Of a stretch of 64,000 bases of DNA, positions 9,121-18,588 are shown in pieces. This DNA comes from CBDFNC01 sp965249895 (GTDB lineage Bacteria > Pseudomonadota > Gammaproteobacteria > Enterobacterales > CBDFNC01), in the NCBI GenBank assembly GCA_965249895.1, contig CBDFNC010000004.1, positions 310,001 to 374,000 on the forward strand, read 5' to 3'. Every line of letters begins with the position of its first letter. Positions within the stretch are counted from its first letter, which is position 1. The notes below the pieces were generated by a model. The model had not been told where the DNA came from. It made no database searches and saw only the letters and a program-made list of their open reading frames with translations. The translations under genes and the position numbers were made by a program.

Positions 9121-10212
9121 ATGCCCTCTTTTCCACTTCCTTTTGTTGTCGCCATTTTGCTAATTGTCGCTCTTGTACGAATGCACCGGCACAGGAGAAA
9201 GAACATAGTATCGCGATTTTTTCAGGTATTTTCTGTTATTTGCATTACTCAGTTACTAATCACTGGCCTTAACTGGAACTACGGGTTTTCTGCTGCTAAC
9301 TTTTTGCAGCCGATCGTTGCCTCATTGCTACCTTCAATCGCCTGGATCAGTTTTCGAAGAATGCAGGCTGCGGGCGCAGCTCGTGGATTAATAGAATTTT
9401 GGCCACATCTATTCTCAACGGTCACGGTCACCGTTATCGTGATCCTCCTCACTGCACCAGAATTTGTTGATACTGCTCTGATTACACTGTTTTCCGGCTA
9501 CGGTGTCTCCTTGCTGTGGCAAGCTCGCCGGAACAAAGTTAACCTTGGAGCTGTACGTATTACCGATGAAAACACGGCCCGTCGGTGTCTGCTGACACTC
9601 GGTGTGTTGCTTTTAGGCATGGCTTGTATAGACACCCTAGTGGCCGTCGATTTCAGTGTTAACAAAGGACAAAATGCTGAGCTGACCATAGCTGCTGCAA
9701 CTTTTGTCTTATTGGCCATCACAACCTATATGGCGGCGTTGGCTGGGTTGTGTGTCCCAGAGGTAGGACCGATTTCATCATCACTTGCCATCAAAAATGA
9801 AGATTCGAGCGGCAAGCCAGACTCCTCTATGAGCAACTCCACGTCAGATATAGAAGATGCGCTGCTGGTAAAGGTTTTTAATGAACTTATGGAATCTGAG
9901 CAGCTATACAAAGATCCCAACTTAACGCTGAATGGTCTAGCCCTGCGAATGGACCTGCCTGCCCGTCATATCTCCGGTGCCATTAACCGTGTTTACCGAC
10001 GCAATCTATCCCAAGTTGTTAATGATTTCAGAGTGGATGAAGTAAAACGTTTGCTTACCTTGGACGACAGGTCTGTGACCTCAATCATGTTTGACTCCGG
10101 GTTCCAGACCAAGTCAAGTTTTAATCGTGAATTTCGACGAGTAACCAGTATGAGTCCAAGCGACTACCGACGCCGCTCTAATCAACAGCGGAACACCCCA
10201 ATTAATTCATGA
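9121..10212 (+). CDS. AraC-family transcriptional regulator with N-terminal membrane domain
   Basis: 363 residues. The first 215 are strongly hydrophobic, with about six to seven membrane segments, followed by a Ser-rich linker. A C-terminal AraC DNA-binding domain (about residues 245-355) has two helix-turn-helix units: L-N-G-L-A-L-R-M-D-L-P-A-R-H-I-S, and then the signature S-I-M-F-D-S-G-F-Q-T-K-S-S-F-N-R-E-F. This matches the group of membrane-embedded AraC regulators common in marine gammaproteobacteria, thought to sense something in the membrane or periplasm. It lies just upstream of a secreted hydrolase-like gene on the same strand, a plausible but unproven target. No obvious ribosome binding site precedes the chosen ATG. 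Confidence 0.8.
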   Translation: MPSFPLPFVVAILLIVALVRMHRHRRKNIVSRFFQVFSVICITQLLITGLNWNYGFSAANFLQPIVASLLPSIAWISFRRMQAAGAARGLIEFWPHLFSTVTVTVIVILLTAPEFVDTALITLFSGYGVSLLWQARRNKVNLGAVRITDENTARRCLLTLGVLLLGMACIDTLVAVDFSVNKGQNAELTIAAATFVLLAITTYMAALAGLCVPEVGPISSSLAIKNEDSSGKPDSSMSNSTSDIEDALLVKVFNELMESEQLYKDPNLTLNGLALRMDLPARHISGAINRVYRRNLSQVVNDFRVDEVKRLLTLDDRSVTSIMFDSGFQTKSSFNREFRRVTSMSPSDYRRRSNQQRNTPINS

Positions 10213-10305
10213 ATTTACGACCTAAATCGCGATCTGGGTCTTAATCCTATATAACCCGTTGTAAATTTAGCCTTCTATTCACATACGTATGAACGAAGGT
10301 TCGAT

Positions 10306-11394
10306 ATGAAATCTAGAATTTTTACGCCCTTTATAATGTTAGCGATTTGTCCTTTTTTCACCCTTGCAGTCATTACCGCTAAGTCGGCTGTAGCCGGTGA
10401 AAACATAACCGCTGAAAATGTTGGAGTGCGTATGGAAAAGTTGTTCCAGCCCTCTCGGAAGGGCGAAATAGAGGTGACTATCTGGTACCCGGCTGAGACT
10501 GGAGGTTCGACTGTTCAAGTCGGCAGTAATAAGATATTCAAGGGGGTACAGGCAAATCAAAATGCTCCGATAGCGGCAGGAAGGTATCCACTTGTTCTGA
10601 TGTCCCATGGAGGTATAAGGTCTGCACCCCACCTTGGTGGTTGGATCAGCAGGTATTTGGCTGAGCGCGGATATATCGTGGTAGTACCTCGTCCTCCACG
10701 CCTTAGTTATGATGAGGCACACAAGGCGGTCAACGAGCTCTGGTTACGCCCTGAGGACTTGTCCCTTTCACTGGATTGGGTTTTGAGTAAGGCTGAGCTG
10801 GCCGAACACGTCGTAAAATGGGATGTTCGCGCGCTTGGTTTTTACCTTGGAGGCTCCTCAATGCTGATGCTCGCGGGTGCCCAGCTAGATCCGGAACGAT
10901 ACAGCCATTCTTGCGATGAGGGTAGTATCGGTTTGGATTGTGGGTGGTTTATTGGGTCGGGAGTCGACTTAAAAAAGATCAATCTAAGTAAATTAACGGA
11001 AATAGCGACAGACGACCGAATCCAAACAGTTGTTGCTGTCGATCCAGAATTAAGCACAAGTATGATCGTCAATAGCCTTAGTACTAAGCAGATTCCAGTG
11101 AGCATCATAACTTTGGGCCATTCAGGTTCGATTCTGCCTGCACTAAACGCCTCAAATCTGACAAATATCGCACCCAACATTCGATACCTGATGCTACCTG
11201 ATGCGTCGCAATACAGTGCTTTCAGTCAGTGCACACAACAAGGTGCGGAACTGCTTAGCAACGATGGTGAAGCGGCGGCAATATGCGGCGAAACAGAAGG
11301 ATTAAGTCGGGCTGACATCCAGTTGAAATTAGCGGCTATGATCGAAAATTCACTGACACGCAACGTGGCGAAAAATGGTCGGAAGACACGATGA
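10306..11394 (+). CDS. Secreted dienelactone-hydrolase-like alpha/beta protein lacking the nucleophilic Ser
   Basis: 362 residues with a signal peptide (about 30 residues, ending A-V-A-G). The fold markers of the predicted dienelactone hydrolase group (COG4188-like) are present: L-M-S-H-G-G for the oxyanion loop, G-W-I-S-R-Y-L-A-E-R-G-Y, and the W-V-L helix before the nucleophile elbow. The elbow reads A-L-G-F-Y-L-G-G instead of G-H/F-S-x-G-G, so residue 180 is Tyr (TAC) where the Ser is expected. One base change (TCC to TAC) explains it. The paired Cys residues downstream are kept. The protein is either inactive, or uses another residue, or has become a binding protein. A good ribosome binding site (GAAGG) precedes the ATG. 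Confidence 0.7.
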   Translation: MKSRIFTPFIMLAICPFFTLAVITAKSAVAGENITAENVGVRMEKLFQPSRKGEIEVTIWYPAETGGSTVQVGSNKIFKGVQANQNAPIAAGRYPLVLMSHGGIRSAPHLGGWISRYLAERGYIVVVPRPPRLSYDEAHKAVNELWLRPEDLSLSLDWVLSKAELAEHVVKWDVRALGFYLGGSSMLMLAGAQLDPERYSHSCDEGSIGLDCGWFIGSGVDLKKINLSKLTEIATDDRIQTVVAVDPELSTSMIVNSLSTKQIPVSIITLGHSGSILPALNASNLTNIAPNIRYLMLPDASQYSAFSQCTQQGAELLSNDGEAAAICGETEGLSRADIQLKLAAMIENSLTRNVAKNGRKTR

Positions 11395-12124
<730 letters not shown>

Positions 12125-13120
12125 TCAAAATTTAATTTGCTGCCCTTGCTCTGAGATAATGATATCCACCCCTAAATCATTGAGAGCATCCAACTGTTGT
12201 TTGATAATATCGCGCGGGTCCTTTCCTTTTTTCAAACTATATTTTATATGACTAATGACAACCTTTAGGCCATCTAAGCTACCCTCACCACCAGCGATTT
12301 CTTCGAACTTAGAAAGCTCGTTAAATAGCCACTTAGGCGTTAAATGGCCGAATAGTTGTTTATCCTTGGTCTCATTCACGAATGAAACCTCAATAACTAG
12401 CCCTTTTAATTGCTTTCTTTTGACCTTATCGGACAAATACACCCAGATATTATTTAGATTGTCGCTTTTTTCAACTTCATCTGGTCCTGTATCTCCAAAA
12501 AATACCATAACATTATCTTGGTTTTCGATAATGAAGGCACCCGATGGAGATGAATGGCTCAGTGGAAAAGGGGTGACTTTAAGGGATGTATTTTCAATTT
12601 CCTGAGATTGGCCAATAGGGATATCAACATAGTTGTATAATCCTATTTTATAACCTTCACCTGTATTGCCAAAATTTGGCCATGCAAGCCAATTAAAATA
12701 GGTATCTGACAGAGCCTTATTGGTGGCTGGTAGGGCATATATGTTCTTTTTGCTGTCCGCTGGAGAGGCGATCACCATACCCGCTACATGATCGAGATGG
12801 GAATGACTTATAAGATAACCTTGGATTTTTTCCCTTAAAATATAACCAGTCAACCCGTATTCACTTTCTTTGGGTACGCTGATATCTGAAAACGCGCCTT
12901 TTTTTATCGCTGCTTCTAACCCACTTATTAATGTGCCTGCGTCCAGGGTCAAGTAGGTCGAATCCTGCTCAGCTTTTAACAGAAATGCGGTTAGATTACC
13001 GTCCTGAATACCACCTCGGTCTCCCAACACTGTTAGTTCAAAACTATCTCCAGACCACACGGGCAGTGAGCAGAACAATAGTGAAGCGAGTACCAAAGAG
13101 CGTAAGCGAGTTAATTTCAT
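12125..13120 (-). CDS. cpdP: 3',5'-cyclic-nucleotide phosphodiesterase, class II (periplasmic, metallo-beta-lactamase fold)
   Basis: 331 residues with a signal peptide (L-A-S-L-L-F-C-S-L-P-V-W-S). The metal-binding motif H-S-H-L-D-H appears near residue 105, with further conserved segments F-F-G-D-T-G-P-D (bridging Asp), S-F-V-N-E and V-I-S-H-I-K (distal His). This is the PDEase_II family (yeast PDE1, Vibrio CpdP), which hydrolyses cAMP; the signal peptide implies periplasmic action. I chose the second of two adjacent ATG codons because AGGGG lies at better spacing from it. An in-frame start lies 7 codons upstream. It is monocistronic. Confidence 0.8.
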   Translation of the reverse strand: MKLTRLRSLVLASLLFCSLPVWSGDSFELTVLGDRGGIQDGNLTAFLLKAEQDSTYLTLDAGTLISGLEAAIKKGAFSDISVPKESEYGLTGYILREKIQGYLISHSHLDHVAGMVIASPADSKKNIYALPATNKALSDTYFNWLAWPNFGNTGEGYKIGLYNYVDIPIGQSQEIENTSLKVTPFPLSHSSPSGAFIIENQDNVMVFFGDTGPDEVEKSDNLNNIWVYLSDKVKRKQLKGLVIEVSFVNETKDKQLFGHLTPKWLFNELSKFEEIAGGEGSLDGLKVVISHIKYSLKKGKDPRDIIKQQLDALNDLGVDIIISEQGQQIKF

Positions 13121-13575
13121 CATTTCCCCTTTTAATATCAAAATGGTGATCCTAGAGCCCTTGTTTTACAAGTTGACTACTAATTACGCGTTTTTACTTT
13201 TCCATCATGGCCATGAAAAATAGAAATGAGAATGCACAGTTCCAACCCACTTCAATTAGGCGTTAGCAAGCTTGTCATTTTATGCTTCCTTTTTGAAGAG
13301 CCGTGCGATGACCTTCAAAATCTATCTGCCCAGATAAGACTGGATACCGAGTTAAACGACATTCCTCTGTTCAAATCGGTAGTCATTAACCTCAATACAT
13401 TTAAATACTGTTTGCCGAATCATTACTTTGGTCATTACTCGCGATATATCAGGGTGATCCGAATTCTGATTTGGTCCAATTTGTGACTTGCACACTTCAG
13501 AAATGAAGCGAGCAAGGTTAATCAAAATTTGTTGTGACCGATTAAAATCTATTGCCCTACGACACTAACAAAGGG
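13121..13575. other. Intergenic region between the phosphodiesterase and the pigment cluster
   Basis: About 450 bases. A plus-strand frame at 13226-13486 is open but has no ribosome binding site and no recognisable features, so I regard it as chance. The left side must hold the phosphodiesterase promoter. The right side is the 3' flank of the leftward halogenase-like gene; no strong terminator hairpin was seen. Confidence 0.35.
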
Positions 13576-14820
13576 TTATTTCGCCGCACTCATTCGGCAT
13601 AATTCTACAATAGTGTTCAGACGTTTTTCAGGCTGGGCTACGAAGGGATTTGCCGTATCCCAGGCGTAACCGGCAAGAATAGAGCAAATCATCTGTTTAA
13701 TCTTGGGGTCCTGCTCCTGATGAAAAATGACTTCCTGAAATTCACCGCTATACCAGGCTTCAACATAACAGCAAAACGTATCTACTCCTTTTTTTAAAGG
13801 CTCGGCGTAATCTCGCTGCCAATCGACTTTTTCACCATTGATTTGCTTAATCAGTGTATCTACCGCCATTTCGGCCGATTTCATTGCAATCGTCACCCCA
13901 GATGAGAATACAGGATCGAGAAACTCGCCCGCATTTCCCAGCAAAGCGAACTTTGTATCAGCCATGCTTGTTACGTTCGCGGAATAACCGTCAATGTCTC
14001 CGACAGGGTTCGGATATTGTGCATGGGTCAATAAGTGTTTCAAGCCAGGCTCTTCGCAAACCAACTGTTTTAGGGCGTCAATGTTCTCTTTTGGGTAGCA
14101 GCTAAATAAGTGAGGCTCACCCACCACACCTAACGAGCAGGTGCCGTCGCTAAATGGGATCAGCCAGTACCAAATATCCTGATTATCCGGGTGTACCGAA
14201 ATAAGGATCTTGTTTCGGTCATATTTAGCATCATCAATATGGTCGACTATATGAGTAAATATCGCTTTGCGAGCAGGCAAGCAAGATGGTACTTCCAGGT
14301 TGAGTAAACGTGGCAGTACACGGCCAAAGCCACTTGCATCGAGGACAAAGTCAACCTCCAGCTTGTAGCTCTGCCGCATTTCATCGGTCACGGTAAGCTG
14401 CGGTTTATTCAAGTCCAGCTGTATCGCCGTCAGGACATGCTCATAGCGAATTTCTACCCCTTGAGAGGAGGCCGTATCTGCTAACACTTTGTCAAACTGA
14501 GCGCGTTGCACCTGAAATGTGGTTCCAGCGCCGTCACTAAACTTATTGGTAAAATCAAAACAAGTGTGCTTTCCCGCACGACTGAATGCAGCGCCATCCT
14601 TAAACTGAAAACCTGCTTTTATCACGGCTTCCGTCATATTTGCTTTTTTTATCACTTCCATGCAAGCAGGTAACAGGCTTTCACCAATGGAAAAGCGCGG
14701 AAAGGTATTTTTTTCCAGTACTATCACCTCGACTCCTTGCTGATGAAGCAAGGATGCAGCAACTGCGCCTGAGGGACCCGCGCCAATCACCGCGACTCGA
14801 GCATGCGTTTTCGACATCAC
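13576..14820 (-). CDS. FAD-dependent halogenase-like oxidoreductase of the APE cluster
   Basis: 414 residues. An N-terminal FAD dinucleotide motif G-A-G-P-S-G spans residues 13-18, then F-P-R-F-S-I-G-E-S-L-L-P near 40-51. G-F-x-x-K-D-G-A follows, with Lys74 where phenolic halogenases keep a catalytic Lys, and W-Y-W-L-I-P at 217-222 fits the WxWxIP halogenase signature. L-L-G-N-A-G-E-F-L-D-P-V-F-S-S-G is the usual distal FAD segment. Relatives include flavin-dependent halogenases and geranylgeranyl-reductase-like oxidoreductases; halogenase-like genes are known in xanthomonadin and flexirubin clusters. Its likely substrate is the aryl head group or a carrier-bound precursor. It is last in the leftward three-gene unit. 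The start could also be the ATG one codon inside. Reductase activity remains possible. Confidence 0.8.
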   Translation of the reverse strand: MMSKTHARVAVIGAGPSGAVAASLLHQQGVEVIVLEKNTFPRFSIGESLLPACMEVIKKANMTEAVIKAGFQFKDGAAFSRAGKHTCFDFTNKFSDGAGTTFQVQRAQFDKVLADTASSQGVEIRYEHVLTAIQLDLNKPQLTVTDEMRQSYKLEVDFVLDASGFGRVLPRLLNLEVPSCLPARKAIFTHIVDHIDDAKYDRNKILISVHPDNQDIWYWLIPFSDGTCSLGVVGEPHLFSCYPKENIDALKQLVCEEPGLKHLLTHAQYPNPVGDIDGYSANVTSMADTKFALLGNAGEFLDPVFSSGVTIAMKSAEMAVDTLIKQINGEKVDWQRDYAEPLKKGVDTFCCYVEAWYSGEFQEVIFHQEQDPKIKQMICSILAGYAWDTANPFVAQPEKRLNTIVELCRMSAAK

Positions 14821-14872
14821 GTTATTTCCTCAAAGGAGAGGCTGCGGCCCTCCACCCTATAGTTATTGAGTA

Positions 14873-15946
14873 TCAAGGCTTTAATCTACAAGATAACAAG
14901 GTATGTCCCAGCCCTAACTCATCCGTGTCTTCGTCCACATAAAGACCTGCAAGCTGTACCAATTGGAGCATATCTTTGGAGTGATACATGCGACTATTAC
15001 CATTTGCCATGGCGGTAAAGTACAGCGAAGTCGCATTGACGCAGTAGGCGCCCGCATCAAAAGGTTGCCTGTCCCAGAATGTTTCCAGGATATATAGGCG
15101 GGTCGAGCCGTCCATCACCCGAGCGGCGCGAGTTAAGATACTTAAAATTTCTGCTTTGCTGAAACAATCGAGAAACTGGCTCATCCAGATAGTATCGGCG
15201 CCCTGATGGAACGCCCTGCTCTCATCCAGTAAATCCGTTTCAAACCCGGTAATCCGGCTTTCAACTCCGGCAAGCCTGGCGTTGTCATTGGCTACGGCCA
15301 GCTGTCCGGGTAAATCCATAATAGTGACACATACATTCTCGTCATAAGACACGCACTTTAGCGCCCATTTGCCAGTATTTCCGCCTACGTCCAGAATTTG
15401 TTTGGGCTGATGTTTAAACAGTAATGGCAGGACTTCCGGGAATGCATGATCTGAATAGTAATGGTCAAACTCAAACCAGGAACGCTTGGCCTGTGCTGGT
15501 AACTGGCTTAAGGCCGGGTAGATAGTTTCCCACTCACCAAATACCTTAAGGCCTGCCGGCTTGCCCGTTTTTATCGCTTCATCTAACGCAAACAACCCTT
15601 GGTAACAGACATGGTGAGTAAAATTCAGATTCTTCTGAGCCATTGGGTCGTTTAATAAAAAGTACCCGGTTTTATCCAGCACATATCTGTCTTCGCTCAG
15701 CCAAATCAGCCCCATACTTAGCCCCATATCCAATAGAACATGAATGCCGTATTCCGAAATGTCACTGGCGCAAGTCAACTCAGGTAAACTAATACCTTCA
15801 TCACCCGCCATATCTATCTTTTTGAGTAAATCAAACTTTAATAAGCAGCGAGCAGCCTGGAATGCCACCGGCGCAAACGCAATTTTTTGAGCTTCGAATT
15901 TGGCCTCGAAAGCGGACTTGCCGTCGGGCTTATGATATTTGATCAT
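14873..15946 (-). CDS. SAM-dependent methyltransferase of the APE cluster
   Basis: 357 residues in the O-methyltransferase-like architecture: an N-terminal dimerisation/winged-helix domain (about 1-110) and a Rossmann methyltransferase domain with motif I I-L-D-V-G-G-N-T-G-K-W-A near residue 180, then the acidic M-D-L-P-G-Q motif II. Related methyltransferases open APE clusters (the apeB position) and are thought to methylate the aryl head, as in the 4-hydroxy-3-methylphenyl head of E. coli-type APE. C- versus O-methylation cannot be read from sequence. It starts 57 bases after the lipoprotein and ends about 50 bases before the halogenase-like gene, so all three are probably co-transcribed. 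GAGGGA lies upstream of the ATG. Confidence 0.85.
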   Translation of the reverse strand: MIKYHKPDGKSAFEAKFEAQKIAFAPVAFQAARCLLKFDLLKKIDMAGDEGISLPELTCASDISEYGIHVLLDMGLSMGLIWLSEDRYVLDKTGYFLLNDPMAQKNLNFTHHVCYQGLFALDEAIKTGKPAGLKVFGEWETIYPALSQLPAQAKRSWFEFDHYYSDHAFPEVLPLLFKHQPKQILDVGGNTGKWALKCVSYDENVCVTIMDLPGQLAVANDNARLAGVESRITGFETDLLDESRAFHQGADTIWMSQFLDCFSKAEILSILTRAARVMDGSTRLYILETFWDRQPFDAGAYCVNATSLYFTAMANGNSRMYHSKDMLQLVQLAGLYVDEDTDELGLGHTLLSCRLKP

Positions 15947-16003
15947 TGATTATCCATGAACTCGCTTCCCTCAATCCAGGGGAAGCGAACGTTTGTAGGA
16001 GAA

Positions 16004-16390
16004 TTAAAGCGCGCTAAGTTTCATCATAATGTCGCGATCAAGCAGGATTATCCATTTATTGTAATTTCTGTGGATCTTGTCACCGCTATAATCCAGGTTC
16101 CGGCTATCCCGGTAATTAATGCTGTAGCTCGCCTCGGAATAACTGACATCAATAGCAGCATTATGACTACGGACTACAATATCACCCGCTATTACACCTG
16201 GGCTGGTTTCACGCATCACCCAACCACGAGCATTACCCGCATCAACTATGGCTTGTTTCACCTGTTGCTGAGTTAACCCGGCGGGAATCATATGGTCATT
16301 TATATTGTGAACGCTTTGGGTTCGCGCGCACCCTAACAGCAGTAGTGCTGTAAAAAAAACAGCGATATGTTTGAAAGTTAACCTAAGCAT
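16004..16390 (-). CDS. Small lipoprotein at the head of the leftward APE unit
   Basis: About 128 residues. The chosen start has GGGAGAAG at good spacing and gives a type II signal peptide with lipobox L-L-L-L-G-C, so the mature protein begins at Cys and is probably anchored in the outer membrane. The mature part has T-Q-Q-Q-V-K-Q-A-I, then alternating beta-like strands (V-I-A-G-D-I-V-V-R, A-I-D-V-S-Y, Y-S-I-N-Y) typical of small lipoproteins found beside APE and similar export clusters. Function unknown. A longer upstream frame exists but would bury the signal peptide. Confidence 0.75.
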   Translation of the reverse strand: MLRLTFKHIAVFFTALLLLGCARTQSVHNINDHMIPAGLTQQQVKQAIVDAGNARGWVMRETSPGVIAGDIVVRSHNAAIDVSYSEASYSINYRDSRNLDYSGDKIHRNYNKWIILLDRDIMMKLSAL

Positions 16391-16510
16391 ATAGTTCTTC
16401 TCCCTTTTTATTGTTAATTCACATTCTAATGGTTTTGACACCGGGAGATCCATGCTTTAATGGCTAACCGGTTTAACTGCATACCAATATTTGGTCTTTT
16501 AGGGTTAGCA
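16391..16510. promoter_or_regulatory. Divergent promoter region of the APE cluster
   Basis: The only noncoding gap between the two divergent APE units, about 120 bases, so promoters for both transcripts should lie here. It is AT-rich next to the leftward lipoprotein. I cannot assign individual -35/-10 boxes or operators with confidence. If the rightward gene starts at 16460 instead, the gap shrinks to about 70 bases. Confidence 0.5.
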
Positions 16511-17242
16511 ATGTCCCATCTTCCCCCGATTAAACTCTCTGTTTCCCACTGGGCAGCATGGGCGCCAGGACTGACCAACAAAGAAGCCTGGCAGCGCTGG
16601 TTCTTGCAACCAACACCAATCACAGAGCAAATTCTGGCGCCGGCTGAAAAGGTTCCCGCCCTACAACGCCGCCGGTTCAGCGGTTTATCCCGTATGGTGT
16701 TAACCGTACTCGCCGATATCCCGGGCGCATCTGACGCAAACTACAGCGTTTTTGGATCCCGTCACGGGGAAATCAAACGTACCTTTTCCTTATTGCAAAA
16801 CTTAACCAAGGATGAAATCCTCTCACCTATGGTCTTTTCCCAATCCGTGCATAACACGGCCTCTGGCTTGTTTACCATAGTGGAAAAGATCCAGCAGACA
16901 TCTACCTCTATCGCCAATGGCGCAGACACCTTTGCCAGCGCCTGGATTGAAGCGTACGCATATTTGGCAACTCACCCCAAGGAACAAGTACTGCTGGTGA
17001 TATTTGATGAGTCGTTACCAGTCCCCTATCAAGCACAACTAAGCCAACAGCAACCCGACTACTGCTTTGCCCTGCTATTAAAAGCTACTCAGGGGCAAGG
17101 GATCAGCTTTGAGTTAACCGCCAGTGCGGTCGCCGAACGTGAATATCCCCAGGGATTGGAGTTTTTACCTTGGTTGCATTCAGGCCAGCCTGAATTGGGG
17201 CTGGCTTATCAGCAGCATGGTATCCGCTTTTTTAATGATTAA
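16511..17242 (+). CDS. apeC: Beta-ketoacyl-synthase-like chain length factor (ApeC-like)
   Basis: About 243 residues, roughly half the length of a full ketosynthase. It opens with I-K-L-S-V-S-H-W-A-A-W-A-P-G-L, the typical start of the Ketoacyl-synt_2 group. The segment where a ketosynthase has its active Cys reads F-S-Q-S-V-H-N-T-A-S-G-L, without Cys. That fits a non-catalytic chain-length factor that pairs with a true KS, probably ApeO, at the end of the operon. The start at 16511 is chosen because the family begins just before this motif; an upstream ATG at 16460 would add 17 hydrophobic residues. The stop overlaps the next start as ATGATTAA. Confidence 0.8.
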   Translation: MSHLPPIKLSVSHWAAWAPGLTNKEAWQRWFLQPTPITEQILAPAEKVPALQRRRFSGLSRMVLTVLADIPGASDANYSVFGSRHGEIKRTFSLLQNLTKDEILSPMVFSQSVHNTASGLFTIVEKIQQTSTSIANGADTFASAWIEAYAYLATHPKEQVLLVIFDESLPVPYQAQLSQQQPDYCFALLLKATQGQGISFELTASAVAEREYPQGLEFLPWLHSGQPELGLAYQQHGIRFFND

Positions 17243-17993
17243 TTATCTCTGGCGATTACTCGGCACCGCAGTCGCTTTCACCTTGTTTGGATTAGGGGCA
17301 CTGGTATTGTCAGTGCTGGTATTCCCCTGCTTTAACCTTTTGGTGACAGACATTGTAGTGAAAAAACGCCGAAGCAGGCGACTCATCGCAAAATCCTTTC
17401 GATTATTTATTCTTGCTTTGGAAACTATCGGGGTCATCCGATTTCGTCTCGATGATTTGGAGTCGTTAACAAATTTGCCAGGACAAATACTGGTGGCCAA
17501 TCACCCTAGCCTAATTGACGTGGTACTACTTATCGCTCGACTCGACGATGCCGACTGTATCGTCAAAGCCAGCCTTTACAACAACCCTTTCCTATCTGGC
17601 GCGGTAAAAGCCGCCGGATATATACCCAATTCAGATCCGGAACAACTATTGATCGCTTGCCAGCAAACACTCAACTCAGGCAGTACCCTTATTATTTTTC
17701 CCGAAGGTACCCGTTCAATCCCAAATCAGCCATTGAAACTGCAGCGAGGGGCGGCTAATATCGCCCTGCGCATTACGGCAAAAATACGTCTGGTACATAT
17801 CAAGGTCCACCCGAGCACCTTAACCAAGTCGGAACCTTGGTATCAAATTCCCCGAACCAAGCCCACCTTCCATATTAAGCTAGGTGAGCAAATAGATACT
17901 GAAATTTTTGCCAAGCAATATCAACATACAAGCCTGGCTGCACGTAGACTGACCGGTTATATAAGCGAACAACTTTCTAAGGATATTTTTTAA
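17235..17993 (+). CDS. apeD: PlsC-like 1-acyl-glycerol-3-phosphate-type acyltransferase (ApeD)
   Basis: 252 residues. Two or more N-terminal membrane-associated hydrophobic segments precede the acyltransferase block N-H-P-S-L-I-D (His90 and Asp95 of the HX4D motif) and F-P-E-G-T-R-S. This is the glycerolipid acyltransferase family at the inner membrane. In APE clusters it is thought to help attach the polyene to a lipid carrier, or to place the partner acyl chain. The ATG overlaps the previous stop by 8 bases; the open frame extends further upstream but only within apeC. The last base of its stop is the first base of the next ATG. Confidence 0.82.
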   Translation: MINYLWRLLGTAVAFTLFGLGALVLSVLVFPCFNLLVTDIVVKKRRSRRLIAKSFRLFILALETIGVIRFRLDDLESLTNLPGQILVANHPSLIDVVLLIARLDDADCIVKASLYNNPFLSGAVKAAGYIPNSDPEQLLIACQQTLNSGSTLIIFPEGTRSIPNQPLKLQRGAANIALRITAKIRLVHIKVHPSTLTKSEPWYQIPRTKPTFHIKLGEQIDTEIFAKQYQHTSLAARRLTGYISEQLSKDIF

Positions 17994-18250
17994 TGAAGCC
18001 ACTCGAGCTGGAACTAAAACAGCTAATAATAGACGCCCTCAATCTCGAAGATATCACCACGGATGATATCGATAGTGAGGAACCACTGTTTGGAGAAGGT
18101 TTAGGCCTGGATTCCATCGATGCGTTAGAACTTGGGGTGGCCATCGCAAAAAAATATCAGGTTAAGCTGAACGCCGATGCCAAGGAAACACGGCAACATT
18201 TTGCCAGCGTATCCAGCCTGACCCAGTTTATTTCAACCAATCAAGGTTAG
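17993..18250 (+). CDS. apeE: Acyl carrier protein (ApeE)
   Basis: 85 residues, acidic, with the phosphopantetheine attachment motif G-L-D-S-I-D-A-L-E-L; the modified residue is Ser41. Carries starter or growing polyene chains as thioesters in the cytoplasm. It begins at an ATG overlapping the preceding TAA and lies two bases before a second ACP, matching the paired ApeE/ApeF carriers of known APE systems. Confidence 0.92.
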   Translation: MKPLELELKQLIIDALNLEDITTDDIDSEEPLFGEGLGLDSIDALELGVAIAKKYQVKLNADAKETRQHFASVSSLTQFISTNQG

Positions 18251-18252
18251 CC

Positions 18253-18501
18253 ATGTATAGCAAAGAACAATTGTTTCAAGAAGTCAGCAATGCCTTGGTT
18301 GAGCTGTTTGAATTAGATGAAAGTGACATCACCGCCGATGCCAACTTATACAAAGATCTCGATCTGGACAGCATAGATGCAGTGGATTTAGTGGTTAAAC
18401 TGCAGGAGCTAACCGGTAACAAGATAAAACCGGACCAATTTAAATCCGTTCGCACTGTCCAGGATGTTGTTGACGCTGTTGAGGCCTTGCTTAACAACTA
18501 A
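18253..18501 (+). CDS. apeF: Acyl carrier protein (ApeF)
   Basis: 82 residues, strongly acidic, with the attachment motif D-L-D-S-I-D-A-V-D-L at Ser40. It is the second carrier of the pair; the two differ clearly in helix I and the C-terminus, which suggests separate partners (starter loading versus elongation). About 88 bases separate it from the next gene, one of the few real gaps in the operon. Confidence 0.92.
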   Translation: MYSKEQLFQEVSNALVELFELDESDITADANLYKDLDLDSIDAVDLVVKLQELTGNKIKPDQFKSVRTVQDVVDAVEALLNN

Positions 18502-18588
18502 GCTATTCGGCGAGGAAAGATTCGCCCTTAACCTGATGCGTCAAAGGTCTAAAATGGCTACATTTGATTTTTGGGAAGTTACCACCAA

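Noticed and set aside
10339..10722. 127-codon minus-strand frame opposite the hydrolase-like gene
   Set aside because: Shadow of the secreted hydrolase-like frame, which has a signal peptide and fold markers.
13226..13486. 86-codon plus-strand frame before the APE cluster
   Set aside because: No ribosome binding site, unusual residue composition, no family similarity recalled.
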